From: Oasisia sp. SBJ-2009
Taxonomy: Eukaryota > Annelida > Polychaeta > Sabellida > Siboglinidae
Reading direction: 5' to 3'
DNA: 64,000 bases
NCBI GenBank assembly: GCA_964017155.1
Contig: OZ024855.1
Span: forward strand, 4,856,690 to 4,920,689
The notes under the pieces were generated by a model. That model was not told the origin of the DNA, did not search any database, and saw nothing but the letters and a program-made list of their open reading frames with translations. Positions within the stretch are counted from its first letter, which is position 1. Every line of letters begins with the position of its first letter. The translations under genes and the position numbers were made by a program. Positions 15,001 to 30,000 of this stretch are shown here, piece after piece.

Positions 15001-18000
15001 AAGGTGTTTGAGTTTGGTAACTATCAATACATTAATAAATCGACAGTGACTTCGACTCAATCGACAGTGGAGTCTACGGAAACCACGGGTCGTGTGACGT
15101 CAACAGAAACAATCGCTTCAACTGTTGGCGAAACAACGGCGAGTCCGTCAGAGACTACTAGTGAAGGTAAAGCAGCATATATGAAAACAGTATATTTTCA
15201 CATTTCAGTAATATTGTAGATTGGCTAATAATCTATGTCGGTCACCTCGAAATTTGTTATTTAAGCTAAATATTAGAAAACATTTTCCCAGCACAAAATT
15301 ACTCATTTGGAAAGTATGGAATAAAAAATTACATTACATCACCATTGGAAAACATATGTATGTACATGTTTTGATAAAGAACTACGGACAGCAACAATAT
15401 TGTATGCCAACAAAATTAGCGAAACGAAATATCGCTGTCAAAACGAAAGAGCTAGTCTCGAGAGGTGATTGATTGTACAACTATGTGTATAAAGACTTAC
15501 TTCTTCAAATATTCAAAGCGGCTTTTGATCTGATGTTTCTGAATACAGCTTCGACCACTGCCTCGGCGGAAACCACTGGAACGACTGAAAGCGTTTCCTC
15601 GGCAGCGACCACAGAAACAGTCGCATCAAGTACGGTCGGAGAAACAACGCAGACTGCTGAAACAACGAGCGAAGGTAAGTGACTTCCATTTCCACCTGGT
15701 AGAGATAATGCACCTCACTATAATTGGGTCAACAATTAATGTCGGTAGATGAACTAGCGGCTACACGATACCTGGCATGTGCGTATCGAAATATGAAAAG
15801 TAACACGAAAGAATTACTTGCTATACCGTATGGATATGTATTCAAAGTGTTATTAGGTGTGTAAAGTATTAAGTGTACGAAAATTTGCTTGCGGCCAAAG
15901 GCCGATATTAAAATCATAATAGAAATGTTAGTACACATAGTTCATCATTTCGTTTTTCTCAGATATGATTGAGAAGATTTTACTAGATAAACAAATATTT
16001 TCTAGCAACCACTATATCCGCGGAGAAAACAACTGGGCCAACCGAAACCTCGACGTCAACGGCGGCCACCGAAAGCACCGCACCAAGCACAAGCGAAGAA
16101 CCGACGACATCCGTCGAATCAACGAGCGAAGGTAACATTTCTTTTTAACCGGGCTAATCAAATAATTTTCATATTTCCACGATAAACTTTAAAACGGATT
16201 TTCCTTTTACGACCCAAAAATGATTGAAAATTATTAATATAAATGAAACATTAATCATAAGATTATAGCTGTGTTCTACTCGAATATCCTTGTTAAACAG
16301 CGACTGTAGCAAGTACAACAACCGAAAAGAGCACTATTTCTGAAGAAACATCTACTCCTCCGCCACCTTCGACTGAATCGGTGATGACGAGTACAGTCGA
16401 ATTAGAAAGTTCGACATCTACAAGTAAGATCAATATACTCACCTACATATCACACATTACGTATGTTGATCAGAGTTGTCCAGACAATTATTTACAATTT
16501 TCTATAAAAAAAAAGGCGTTTCCATGAACATTAGAAAAGCGATACCTCCACAATCTTACCGCAGCATACTCAATTTGATATAAAACGAAGAAAGAACGAG
16601 GCATAGCTTGACAAAACTTGTGTTTTGAAACCGTGAAATTCAATGTAACAGTCACAAGGTGTTTGAGTTTGGTAACTATCAATACATTAATAAATCGACA
16701 GTGACTTCGACTCAATCGACAGTGGAGTCTACGAAAACCACGGGTCGTGTGACGTCAACAGAAACAATCGCTTCAACTGTTGGCGAAACAACGGCGAGTC
16801 CGTCAGAGACTACTAGTGAAGGTAAAGCAGCATATATGAAAACAGTATATTTTCACATTTCAGTAATATTGTAGATTGGCTAATAATCTATGTCGGTCAC
16901 CTCGAAATTTGTTATTTAAGCTAAATATTAGAAAACATTTTCCCAGCACAAAATTACTCATTTGGAAAGTATGGAATAAAAAATTACATTACATCACCAT
17001 TGGAAAACATATGTATGTACATGTTTTGATAAAGAACTACGGACAGCAACAATATTGTATGCCAACAAAATTAGCGAAACGAAATATCGCTGTCAAAACG
17101 AAAGAGCTAGTCTCGAGAGGTGATTGATTGTACAACTATGTGTATAAAGACTTACTTCTTCAAATATTCAAAGCGGCTTTTGATCTGATGTTTCTGTATA
17201 CAGCTTCGACCACTGCCTCGGCGGAAACCACTGGAACGACTGAAAGCGTTTCCTCGGCAGCGACCACAGAAACAGTCGCATCAAGTACGGTCGGAGAAAC
17301 AACGCAGACTGCTGAAACAACGAGCGAAGGTAAGTGACTTCCATTTCCACCTGGTAGAGATAATGCACCTCACTATAATTGGGTCAACATTTACTGTCGG
17401 TAGATGAACAATTCTGTGTATAAACATTTACTTCTTCACATATGCAAAGCGGCTTTTAATGTGATGTTGCTGTTGCAGCTTCGACCACTGCCTCGGCGGA
17501 AACCACTGGAACAACTGAAAGCGTTTCCTCGGCAGCGACCACAGAAACAGTCGCATCAAGTACGGTCGGAGAAACAACGCAGACTGCTGAAACAACGAGC
17601 GAAGGTAAGTGACTTCCATTTCCACCTGGTAGAGATAATGCACCTCACTATAATTGGGTCAACAATTAATGTCGGTAGATGAACTAGCGGCTACACGATA
17701 CCTGGCATGTGCGTATCGAAATATGAAAAGTAACACGAAAGAATGACTTGCTATACCGTATGGATATGTATTCAAAGTGTTATTAGGTGTGTAAAGTATT
17801 AAGTGTACGAAAATTTGCTTGCGGCCAAAGGCCGATATTAAAATCATAATAGAAATGTTAGTACACATAGTTCATCATTTCGTTTTTCTCAGATATGATT
17901 GAGAAGATTTTACTAGATAAACAAATATTTTCTAGCAACCACTATATCCGCGGAGAAAACAACTGGGCCAACCGAAACCTCGACGTCAACGGCGGCCACC

Positions 18001-21000
18001 GAAAGCACCGCACCAAGCACAAGCGAAGAACCGACGACATCCGTCGAATCAACGAGCGAAGGTAACATTTCTTTTTAACCGGGCTAATCAAATAATTTTC
18101 ATATTTCCACGATAAACTTTAAAACGGATTTTCCTTTTACGACCCAAAAATGATTGAAAATTATTAATATAAATGAAACATTAATCATAAGATTATAGCT
18201 GTGTTCTACTCGAATATCCTTGTTAAACAGCGACTGTAGCAAGTACAACAACCGAAAAGAGCACTATTTCTGAAGAAACATCTACTCCTCCGCCACCTTC
18301 GACTGAATCGGTGATGACGAGTACAGTCGAATTAGAAAGTTCGACATCTACAAGTAAGATCAATATACTCACCTACATATCACACATTACGTATGTTGAT
18401 CAGAGTTGTCCAGACAATTATTTACAATTTTCTATAAAAAAAAAAGGCGTTTCCATGAACATTAGAAAAGCGATACCTCCACAATCTTACCGCAGCATAC
18501 TCAATTTGATATAAAACGAAGAAAGAACGAGGCATAGCTTGACAAAACTTGTGTTTTGAAACCGTGAAATTCAATGTAACAGTCACAAGGTGTTTGAGTT
18601 TGGTAACTATCAATACATTAATAAATCGACAGTGACTTCGACTCAATCGACAGTGGAGTCTACGAAAACCACGGGTCGTGTGACGTCAACAGAAACAATC
18701 GCTTCAACTGTTGGCGAAACAACGGCGAGTCCGTCAGAGACTACTAGTGAAGGTAAAGCAGCATATATGAAAACAGTATATTTTCACATTTCAGTAATAT
18801 TGTAGATTGGCTAATAATCTATGTCGGTCACCTCGAAATTTGTTATTTAAGCTAAATATTAGAAAACATTTTCCCAGCACAAAATTACTCATTTGGAAAG
18901 TATGGAATAAAAAATTACATTACATCACCATTGGAAAACATATGTATGTACATGTTTTGATAAAGAACTACGGACAGCAACAATATTGTATGCCAACAAA
19001 ATTAGCGAAACGAAATATCGCTGTCAAAACGAAAGAGCTAGTCTCGAGAGGTGATTGATTGTACAACTATGTGTATAAAGACTTACTTCTTCAAATATTC
19101 AAAGCGGCTTTTGATCTGATGTTTCTGTATACAGCTTCGACCACTGCCTCGGCGGAAACCACTGGAACGACTGAAAGCGTTTCCTCGGCAGCGACCACAG
19201 AAACAGTCGCATCAAGTACGGTCGGAGAAACAACGCAGACTGCTGAAACAACGAGCGAAGGTAAGTGACTTCCATTTCCACCTGGTAGAGATAATGCACC
19301 TCACTATAATTGGGTCAACATTTACTGTCGGTAGATGAACAATTCTGTGTATAAACATTTACTTCTTCACATATGCAAAGCGGCTTTTAATGTGATGTTG
19401 CTGTTGCAGCTTCGACCACTGCCTCGGCGGAAACCACTGGAACAACTGAAAGCGTTTCCTCGGCAGCGACCACAGAAACAGTCGCATCAAGTACGGTCGG
19501 AGAAACAACGCAGACTGCTGAAACAACGAGCGAAGGTAAGTGACTTCCATTTCCAACTGATAGATAGAATGCACCTCACTATACTTGGGTCAACAATTAA
19601 TGTCGGTAGATGAACTAGCGGCTACACGATACCTGGCATGTGCGTATCGAAATATGAAAAGTAACACGAAAGAATGACTTGCTATACCATATGGATATGT
19701 ATTCAAAGTGTTATTAGGTGTGTAAAGTATTAAGTGTACGAAAATTTTTTCTTCGTTTTCAAAAATGCAACTGGCACAATTAAATATTTCATGACAATTT
19801 TTTAGCAACAACATCAGTACAGGAGAAAACCACTGGGTCAACAGAAACGGTTACGTCGACGGAGTCTACCGGAAGGACTGAACCCGGCATTACGAAAGAA
19901 ACTACCGGATCCATCGAAACAACGAGCGAAGGTACGAGACATATATTGTTTTATACAATTCATATTCTCTACACAAAAGGAATTTCTATGCATGTGTTCT
20001 GATATATGAATATATAATTAGCAAACACATTGAGAGGCAAAAAAACAAATGTTATATCTCTATCGATTTTGAATTTAAACATTAATTTATATACCCTCGA
20101 ACAAATATCTACACACTTACCATCTAATTGCACAAATTTGTTGTAGCAACCGCCACTTCCCCGGCTCAAACAACGGAGTCGACCGAAACGGTGTCGTCAA
20201 CGGGATCCGCAGGTACAACAGAACCAAGTACCAGTGTAGAAACGACATCCGTGGAATCAACAAGTGAAGGTACTTTAATATTTAATTTTGTTAATCATAA
20301 TTGCATATTGTTTACTAATTTTGGTGTGTATTATTGCTTTGTTCAATTCAAATGACTCACAAATGCGCTCTCATTGCAACGATATGATTCTGTTTTATTA
20401 ATTCTAGATCAAACTCATTTTATAATGCCAATAAATGATTTCGTAATATATTCGTATTACAATGTATGTTTGAAATATCAAGTGATCAATATGAGAGCTT
20501 CGTTTTGAAAAATGCAACTGGCACAATTAAATATTTCATGACAATTTTTTAGCAACAACATCAGTACAGGAGAAAACCACTGGGTCAACAGAAACGGTTA
20601 CGTCGACGGAATCTACCGGAACGACTGAAACCGGCATTACGAAAGAAACTACCGCATCCATCGAAACAACGAGCGAAGGTACGAGACATATATTGTTTTA
20701 TACTATTCATCTTCTCTACACAAAAGGAATTTCTATGCAAGTGTTCTGATATATGAATATATAATTAGCAAACACTTTGAGAGGCAAAACAACAAATGTT
20801 ACATCACTAGCGATTTTGAATTTAAACATTAATCTATATACACTCAAACAAACATCTACCCACGTATCATCTAATTGCACTAATTTGTTGTAGCAACCGC
20901 CACTTCCCCGGCTCAAACAACGGAGTCGACCGAAACGGTGTCGTCAACGGGATCCGCAGGTACAACAGAACCAAGTACCAGTGTAGAAACGACATCCCTG

Positions 21001-24000
21001 GAATCAACAAGTGAAGGTACTTTTATATTTAATATTTTCAATCATAGCTGCATATTGTTTACCAATTTTGATGTGTACTATTGCTTTATTCAATTCTAAT
21101 GACTCACAAAGGCGGTCGCGTTGCAACGATATCATTCCGTTTCATTAACTCTAGATCGAACACATTTTATAATGCCTATAATTGCTTTCGTTATATCTTC
21201 GTATTACAATGTATATTGAAATATCAAGTGATCAATGTGAGAGCTTCGTTTTCAAAAATGCAACTGGCACAATTAAATCTTTCATGACAATTTTGTAGCA
21301 ACAACATCAGTACAGGAGAAAACCACTGGGTCAACAGAAACGGTTACGTCGACGGAATCAACCGGAATGACTGAAACCGGCATTACGAAGGAAACTACCG
21401 CATCCATCGAAACAACGAGCGAAGGTACGAGACATATATTGTTTTATACAATTCATATTCTCTACACAAAAGGAATTTCGATGCATTTGTTCTGATATAT
21501 GAATATATAATTAGCAAACACATTGAGAGGCAAAAAAACAAATGTTATATCACTAGCGATTTTGAATTTAAACATTAATCTATATACACTCAAACAAACA
21601 TCTACACACGTATCATCTAATTGCACAAATTTGTTGTAGCAACTGCCACTTCCCCGTCTCAAACAACGGAGTCGACCGAAACGGTGTCGTCAACGGGATC
21701 CGCAGGTACAACAGAACCAAGTGCCAGTGTAGAAACGACATCCGTGGAATCAACAAGTGAAGGTACTTTAATATTTAATATTGTTAATCATAATTGCATA
21801 TTGTTTACTAATTTGTGTGTGTATTATTGCTTTGTTCAATTCAAATGACTCACAAATGCGCTCTCATTGCAAAGATATGATTCTGTTTTATTAATTCTAG
21901 ATCGAACTCATCTTATAATGCCAATAAATTATTTCGTAATATATTCGTATTACAATGTATGTTTGAAATATCAAGTGATCAATATGAGAGCTTCGTTTTG
22001 AAAAATGCAACTGGCACAATTAAATATTTCATGACAATTTTTTAGCAACAACATCAGTACAGGAGAAAACCACTGGGTCAACAGAAACGGTTACGTCGAC
22101 GGAATCTACCGGAACGACTGAAACCGGCATTACGAAAGAAACTACCGCATCCATCGAAACAACGAGCGAAGGTACGAGACATATATTGTTTTATACTATT
22201 CATCTTCTCTACACAAAAGGAATTTCTATGCAAGTGTTCTGATATATGAATATATAATTAGCAAACACTTTGAGAGGCAAAACAACAAATGTTACATCAC
22301 TAGCGATTTTGAATTTAAACATTAATCTATATACACTCAAACAAACATCTACCCACGTATAATCTAATTGCACTAATTTGTTGTAGCAACCGCCACTTCC
22401 CCGGCTCAAACAACGGAGTCGACCGAAACGGTGTCGTCAACGGGATCCGCAGGTACAACAGAACCAAGTACCAGTGTAGAAACGACATCCCTGGAATCAA
22501 CAAGTGAAGGTACTTTTATATTTAATATTTTCAATCATAGCTGCATATTGTTTACCAATTTTGATGTGTACTATTGCTTTATTCAATTCTACTGACTCAC
22601 AAAGGCGGTCGCGTTGCAACGATATCATTCCGTTTCATTAACTCTAGATCGAACACATTTTATAATGCCTATAATTGCTTTCGTTATATCTTCGTATTAC
22701 AATGTATATTGAAATATCAAGTGATCAATGTGAGAGCTTCGTTTTCAAAAATGCAACTGGCACAATTAAATATTTCATGACAATTTTTTAGCAACAACAT
22801 CAGTACAGGAGAAAACCACTGGGTCAACAGAAACGGTTACGTCGACCGAGTCTACCGGAACGACTGAACCCGGCATTACGAAAGAAACTACCGGATCCAT
22901 CGAAACAACGAGCGAAGGTACGAGACATATATTGTTTTATACAATTCATATTCTCTACACAAAAGGAATTTCTATGCATGTGTTCTGATATATGAATATA
23001 TAATTAGCAAACACATTGAGAGGCAAAAAAACAAATGTTATATCTCTATCGATTTTGAATTTAAACATTAATTTATATACCCTCGAACAAATATCTACAC
23101 ACGTACCATCTAATTGCACAAATTTGTTGTAGCAACCGCCACTTCCCCGGCTCAAACAACGGAGTCGACCGAAACGGTGTCGTCAACGGGATCCGCAGGT
23201 ACAACAGAACCAAGTACCAGTGTAGAAACGACATCCGTGGAATCAACAAGTGAAGGTACTTTAATATTTAATTTTGTTAATCATAATTGCATATTGTTTA
23301 CTAATTTTGGTGTGTATTATTGCTTTGTTCAATTCAAATGACTCACAAATGCGCTCTCATTGCAACGATATGATTCTGTTTTATTAATTCTAGATCAAAC
23401 TCATTTTATAATGCCAATAAATGATTTCGTAATATATTCGTATTACAATGTATCGTTGAAATACCAAGTGATCAATGTGAGAGTTTCGTTTTGAAAAATG
23501 CAACTGGCACAATTAAATATTTCATGACAATTTTGTAGCAACAACATCAGTACAGGAGAAAACCACTGGGTCAACAGAAACGGTTACGTCGACGGAGTCT
23601 ACCGGAACGACTGAAACCGGCATTACGAAAGAAACTACCGCATCCATCGAAACAACGAGCGAAGGTACGAGACATATATTGTTTTATACAATTCATATTC
23701 TCTACACAAAAGGAATTTCTATGCAAGTGTTCTGATATATGAATATATAATTAGCAAACACATTGAGAGGCAAAAAAACAAATGTTATATCTCTATCGAT
23801 TTTGAATTTAAACATTAATCTATATACACTCAAACAAACATCTACACACGTATCATCTAATTGCACAAATTTGTTGTAGCAACTGCCACTTCCCCGTCTC
23901 AAACAACGGAGTCGACCGAAACGGTGTCGTCAACGGGATCCGCAGGTACAACAGAACCAAGTACCAGTGTAGAAACGACATCCGTGGAATCAACAAGTGA

Positions 24001-27000
24001 AGGTACTTTAATATTTAATATTGTTAATCATAATTGCATATTGTTTACTAATTTGTGTGTGTATTATTGCTTTGTTCAATTCAAATGACACACAAATGCG
24101 CTCTCATTGCAAAGATATGATTCTGTTTTATTAATTCTAGATCGAACTCATCTTATAATGCCAATAAATTATTTCGTAATATATTCGTATTACAATGTAT
24201 ATTTTAAATATCAAGTGATCAATATGAGAGCTTCGTTTTGAAAAATGCAACTGGCACAATTAAATATTTCATGACAATTTTTTAGCAACAACATCAGTAC
24301 AGGAGAAAACCACAGGGTCAACAGAAACGGTTACGTCGACGGAATCTACCGGAACGACTGAAACCGGCATTACGAAAGAAACTACCGCATCCATCGAAAC
24401 AACGAGCGAAGGTACGAGACATATATTGTTTTATACTATTCATATTCTCTACACAAAAGGAATTTCTATGCAAGTGTTCTGATATATGAATATATAATTA
24501 GCAAACACATTGAGAGGCAAAAAAACAAATGTTATATCTCTATCGATTTTGAATTTAAACATTAATCTATATACCCACGAACAAACATCTACCCACGTAT
24601 CATCTAATTGCACAAATTTGTTGTAGCAACCGCCACTTCCCCGGCTCAAACAACGGAGTCGACCGAAACGGTGTCGTCAACGGGATCCGCAGGTACAACA
24701 GAACCAAGTACCAGTGTAGAAACGACATCCGTGGAATCAACAAGTGAAGGTACTTTAATATTTAATATTATTAATCATAATTGCATATTGTTTACACATT
24801 TTGGTGTGTATTATTTCTTTGTTCAATTATAATGACTCACAAAGGCGCTCTCATTGCAACGATATGATTTTGGTTCATTAATTCTAGATCAAACTCATTT
24901 TATAATGCCAATAAATTATTTCGTGATATCTTCGTATTACAACGTATAGTTGAAATATCAAGTGATCAATGTGAGAGCTTCGTTTTGAAAAATGCAACTG
25001 GCACAATTAAATATTTCATGACAATTTTGTAGCAACAACATCAGTACAGGAGAAAACCTCTGGGTCAACAGAAACGGTTACGTCGACGGAATCTACCGGA
25101 ATGACTGAAACCGGCATTACGAAAGAAACTACCGCATCCATCGAAACAACGAGCGAAGGTACGAGACATATATTGTTTTATACAATTCATATTCTCTACA
25201 CAAAAGGAATTTCGATGCATTTGTTCTGATATATGAATATATAATTAGCAAACACATTGAGAGGCAAAAAAACAAATGTTATATCACTAGCGATTTTGAA
25301 TTTAAACATTAATCTATATACACTCAAACAAACATCTACACACGTATCATCTAATTGCACAAATTTGTTGTAGCAACTGCCACTTCCCCGTCTCAAACAA
25401 CGGAGTCGACCGAAACGGTGTCGTCAACGGGATCCGCAGGTACAACAGAACCAAGTACCAGTGTAGAAACGACATCCCTGGAATCAACAAGTGAAGGTAC
25501 TTTTATATTTTATATTTTCAATCATAGCTGCATATTGTTTACTAATTTTGATGTGTACTATTGCTTTATTCAATTATAATGACTCACAAAGGCGGTCGCG
25601 TTGCAACGATATGATTCCGTTTCATTAACTCTAGATCGAACACATTTTATAATGGCTATAATTGCTTTCGTTATATCTTCGCATTACAATGTATATTGAA
25701 ATATCAAGTGATCAATGTGAGAGCTTTGTTTTCAAAAATGCAACTGGCACAATTAAATATTTCATGACAATTTTTTAGCAACAACATCAGTACAGGAGAA
25801 AACCACTGGGTCAACAGAAACGGTTACGTCGACGGAATCTACCGGAACGACTGAAACCGGCATTACGAAAGAAACTACCGCATCCATCGAAACAACGAGC
25901 GAAGGTACGAGACATATATTGTTTTATACTATTCATATTCTCTACACAAAAGGAATTTCTATGCAAGTGTTCTGATATATGAATATATAATTAGCAAACA
26001 CTTTGAGAGGCAAAACAACAAATGTTACATCACTAGCGATTTTGAATTTAAACATTAATCTATATACACTCAAACAAACATCTACCCACGTATCATCTAA
26101 TTGCACTAATTTGTTGTAGCAACCGCCACTTCCCCGGCTCAAACAACGGAGTCGACCGAAACGGTGTCGTCAACGGGATCCGCAGGTACAACAGAACCAA
26201 GTACCAGTGTAGAAACGACATCCCTGGAATCAACAAGTGAAGGTACTTTTATATTTTATATTTTCAATCATAGCTGCATATTGTTTACTAATTTTGATGT
26301 GTACTATTGCTTTATTCAATTATAATGACTCACAAAGGCGGTCGCGTTGCAACGATATGATTCCGTTTCATTAACTCTAGATCGAACACATTTTATAATG
26401 GCTATAATTGCTTTCGTTATATCTTCGCATTACAATGTATATTGAAATATCAAGTGATCAATGTGAGAGCTTTGTTTTCAAAAATGCAACTGGCACAATT
26501 AAATATTTCATGACAATTTTTTAGCAACAACATCAGTACAGGAGAAAACCACTGGGTCAACAGAAACGGTTACGTCGACGGAATCTACCGGAACGACTGA
26601 AACCGGCATTACGAAAGAAACTACCGCATCCATCGAAACAACGAGCGAAGGTACGAGACATATATTGTTTTATACTATTCATATTCTCTACACAAAAGGA
26701 ATTTCTATGCAAGTGTTCTGATATATGAATATATAATTAGCAAACACATTGAGAGGCAAAAAAACAAATGTTATATCTCTATCGATTTTGAATTTAAACA
26801 TTAATCTATATACCCTCGAACAAACATCTACCCACGTATCATCTAATTGCACAAATTTGTTGTAGCAACCGCCACTTCCCCGGCTCAAACAACGGAGTCG
26901 ACCGAAACGGTGTCGTCAACGGGATCCGCAGGTACAACAGAACCAAGTACCAGTGTAGAAACGACATCCGTGGAATCAACAAGTGAAGGTACTTTAATAT

Positions 27001-30000
27001 TTAATATTGTTAATCATAATTGCATATTGTTTACACATTTTGGTGTGTATTATTTCTTTGTTCAATTATAATGACTCACAAAGGCGCTCTCATTGCAACG
27101 ATATGATTTTGGTTCATTAATTCTAGATCAAACTCATTTTATAATGCCAATAAATTATTTCGTGATATCTTCGTATTACAACGTATAGTTGAAATATCAA
27201 GTGATCAATGTGAGAGCTTCGTTTTGAAAAATGCAACTGGCACAATTAAATATTTCATGACAATTTTGTAGCAACAACATCAGTACAGGAGAAAACCACT
27301 GGGTCAACAGAAACGGTTACGTCGACGGAATCTACCGGAACGACTGAAACCGGCATTACGAAAGAAACTACCGCATCCATCGAAACAACGAGCGAAGGTA
27401 CGAGACATATATTGTTTTATACTATTCATATTCTCTACACAAAAGGAATTTCTATGCAAGTGTTCTGATATATGAATATATAATTAGCAAACACTTTGAG
27501 AGGCAAAACAACAAATGTTACATCACTAGCGATTTTGAATTTAAACATTAATCTATATACACTCAAACAAACATCTACCCACGTATCATCTAATTGCACT
27601 AATTTGTTGTAGCAACCGCCACTTCCCCGGCTCAAACAACGGAGTCGACCGAAACGGTGTCGTCAACGGGATCCGCAGGTACAACAGAACCAAGTACCAG
27701 TGTAGAAACGACATCCGTGGAATCAACAAGTGAAGGTACTTTAATATTTAATTTTGTTAATCATAATTGCATATTGTTTACTAATTTTGGTGTGTATTAT
27801 TGCTTTGTTCAATTCAAATGACTCACAAATGCGCTCTCATTGCAACGATATGATTCTGTTTTATTAATTCTAGATCAAACTCATTTTATAATGCCAATAA
27901 ATGATTTCGTAATATATTCGTATTACAATGTATGTTTGAAATATCAAGTGATCAATATGAGAGCTTCGTTTTGAAAAATGCAACTGGCACAATTAAATAT
28001 TTCATGACAATTTTTTAGCAACAACATCAGTACAGGAGAAAACCACTGGGTCAACAGAAACGGTTACGTCGACGGAATCTACCGGAACGACTGAAACCGG
28101 CATTACGAAAGAAACTACCGCATCCATCGAAACAACGAGCGAAGGTACGAGACATATATTGTTTTATACTATTCATCTTCTCTACACAAAAGGAATTTCT
28201 ATGCAAGTGTTCTGATATATGAATATATAATTAGCAAACACTTTGAGAGGCAAAACAACAAATGTTACATCACTAGCGATTTTGAATTTAAACATTAATC
28301 TATATACACTCAAACAAACATCTACCCACGTATCATCTAATTGCACTAATTTGTTGTAGCAACCGCCACTTCCCCGGCTCAAACAACGGAGTCGACCGAA
28401 ACGGTGTCGTCAACGGGATCCGCAGGTACAACAGAACCATGTACCAGTGTAGAAACGACATCCCTGGAATCAACAAGTGAAGGTACTTTTATATTTAATA
28501 TTTTCAATCATAGCTGCATATTGTTTACCAATTTTGATGTGTACTATTGCTTTATTCAATTCTAATGACTCACAAAGGCGGTCGCGTTGCAACGATATCA
28601 TTCCGTTTCATTAACTCTAGATCGAACACATTTTATAATGCCTATAATTGCTTTCGTTATATCTTCGTATTACAATGTATATTGAAATATCAAGTGATCA
28701 ATGTGAGAGCTTCGTTTTCAACAATGCAACTGGCACAATTAAATCTTTCATGACAATTTTGTAGCAACAACATCAGTACAGGAGAAAACCACTGGGTCAA
28801 CAGAAACGGTTACGTCGACGGAATCTACCGGAATGACTGAAACCGGCATTACGAAAGAAACTACCGCATCCATCGAAACTACGAGCGAAGGTACGAGACA
28901 TATATTGTTTTATACAATTCATATTCTCTACACAAAAGGAATTTCGATGCATTTGTTCTGATATATGAATATATAATTAGCAAACACATTGAGAGGCAAA
29001 AAAACAAATGTTATATCACTAGCGATTTTGAATTTAAACATTAATCTATATACACTCAAACAAACATCTACACACGTATCATCTAATTGCACAAATTTGT
29101 TGTAGCAACTGCCACTTCCCCGTCTCAAACAACGGAGTCGACCGAAACGGTGTCGTCAACGGGATCCGCAGGTACAACAGAACCAAGTACCAGTGTAGAA
29201 ACGACATCCGTGGAATCAACAAGTGAAGGTACTTTAATATTTAATATTGTTAATCATAATTGCATATTGTTTACTAATTTTTGTGTGTATTATTGCTTTG
29301 TTCAATTCAAATGACTCACAAATGCGCTCTCATTGCAAAGATATGATTCTGTTTTATTAATTCTAGATCGAACTCATCTTATAATGCCAATAAATTATTT
29401 CGTAATATATTCGTATTACAATGTATGTTTGAAATATCAAGTGATCAATATGAGAGCTTCGTTTTGAAAAATGCAACTGGCACAATTAAATATTTCATGA
29501 CAATTTTTTAGCAACAACATCAGTACAGGAGAAAACCACTGGGTCAACAGAAACGGTTACGTCGACGGAATCTACCGGAACGACTGAAACCGGCATTACG
29601 AAAGAAACTACCGCATCCATCGAAACAACGAGCGAAGGTACGAGACATATATTGTTTTATACTATTCATCTTCTCTACACAAAAGGAATGTCTATGCAAG
29701 TGTTCTGATATATGAATATATAATTAGCAAACACTTTGAGAGGCAAAACAACAAATGTTACATCACTAGCGATTTTGAATTTAAACATTAATCTATATAC
29801 ACTCAAACAAACATCTACCCACGTATCTTCTAATTGCACTAATTTGTTGTAGCAACCGCCACTTCCCCGGCTCAAACAACGGAGTCGACCGAAACGGTGT
29901 CGTCAACGGGATCCGCAGGTACAACAGAACCAAGTACCAGTGTAGAAACGACATCCCTGGAATCAACAAGTGAAGGTACTTTTATATTTAATATTTTCAA

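Larger units (their letters stand above)
11969..19134 (+). repeat. Two copies of a 3580-base dimer (A7+A8, A9+A10), each with one E2-less unit
   Basis: Copies run 11969-15548 and 15549-19134. Both start with a unit lacking E2 and bearing TGAATACAG before E1 and Lys12 in E5, followed by a full unit with ACA for ACG in E2. The 3580-base length equals the 3850-base dimer minus the 275-base E2 block plus 5 bases in the intronic A-run. The second half of A10 is beta-like, with GTAAGA and an A-run of ten, so the copy is mosaic. Confidence 0.86.
1..19747 (+). repeat. Region A: tandem array of a 1925-base five-exon unit
   Basis: Exons recur with an exact 1925-base period across the first six units (E1 at 419, 2344, 4269, 6194, 8119, 10044). 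Units A7 and A9 are shortened because E2 is absent, which gives 3580 bases for A7+A8. Units differ at only a few positions, in introns and exons alike. Two subtypes are visible. Subtype alpha (A1, A2, A4, A6, A8) has E3 acceptor TATAG and E4 donor GTCAGA. Subtype beta (A3, A5, A7, A9, A10) has TCTAG and GTAAGA. The array begins before the window, since position 1 falls inside an E5 exon. Confidence 0.95.
22387..25430 (+). repeat. Multi-unit block B4b-B8b, copied as B19b-B23b
   Basis: The order of intron and exon classes (Q, P, R', S, R) and the marks ACGTATAATC, ACC at codon 19 and Pro27 recur with an offset of 11,200-11,201 bases at 33587-36631. Single differences (Asp28 in B21, Ser29 in B22, Ser10 in B8) show later change. 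Confidence 0.72.

Noticed and set aside
19969..20169. Antisense 66-codon open stretch present in nearly every region B unit
   Set aside because: It lies in the a-b intron and antisense to the start of exon b. It recurs only because the units are near-identical, and one-base intron indels break it in B40, B50 and B53 with no sign of constraint.
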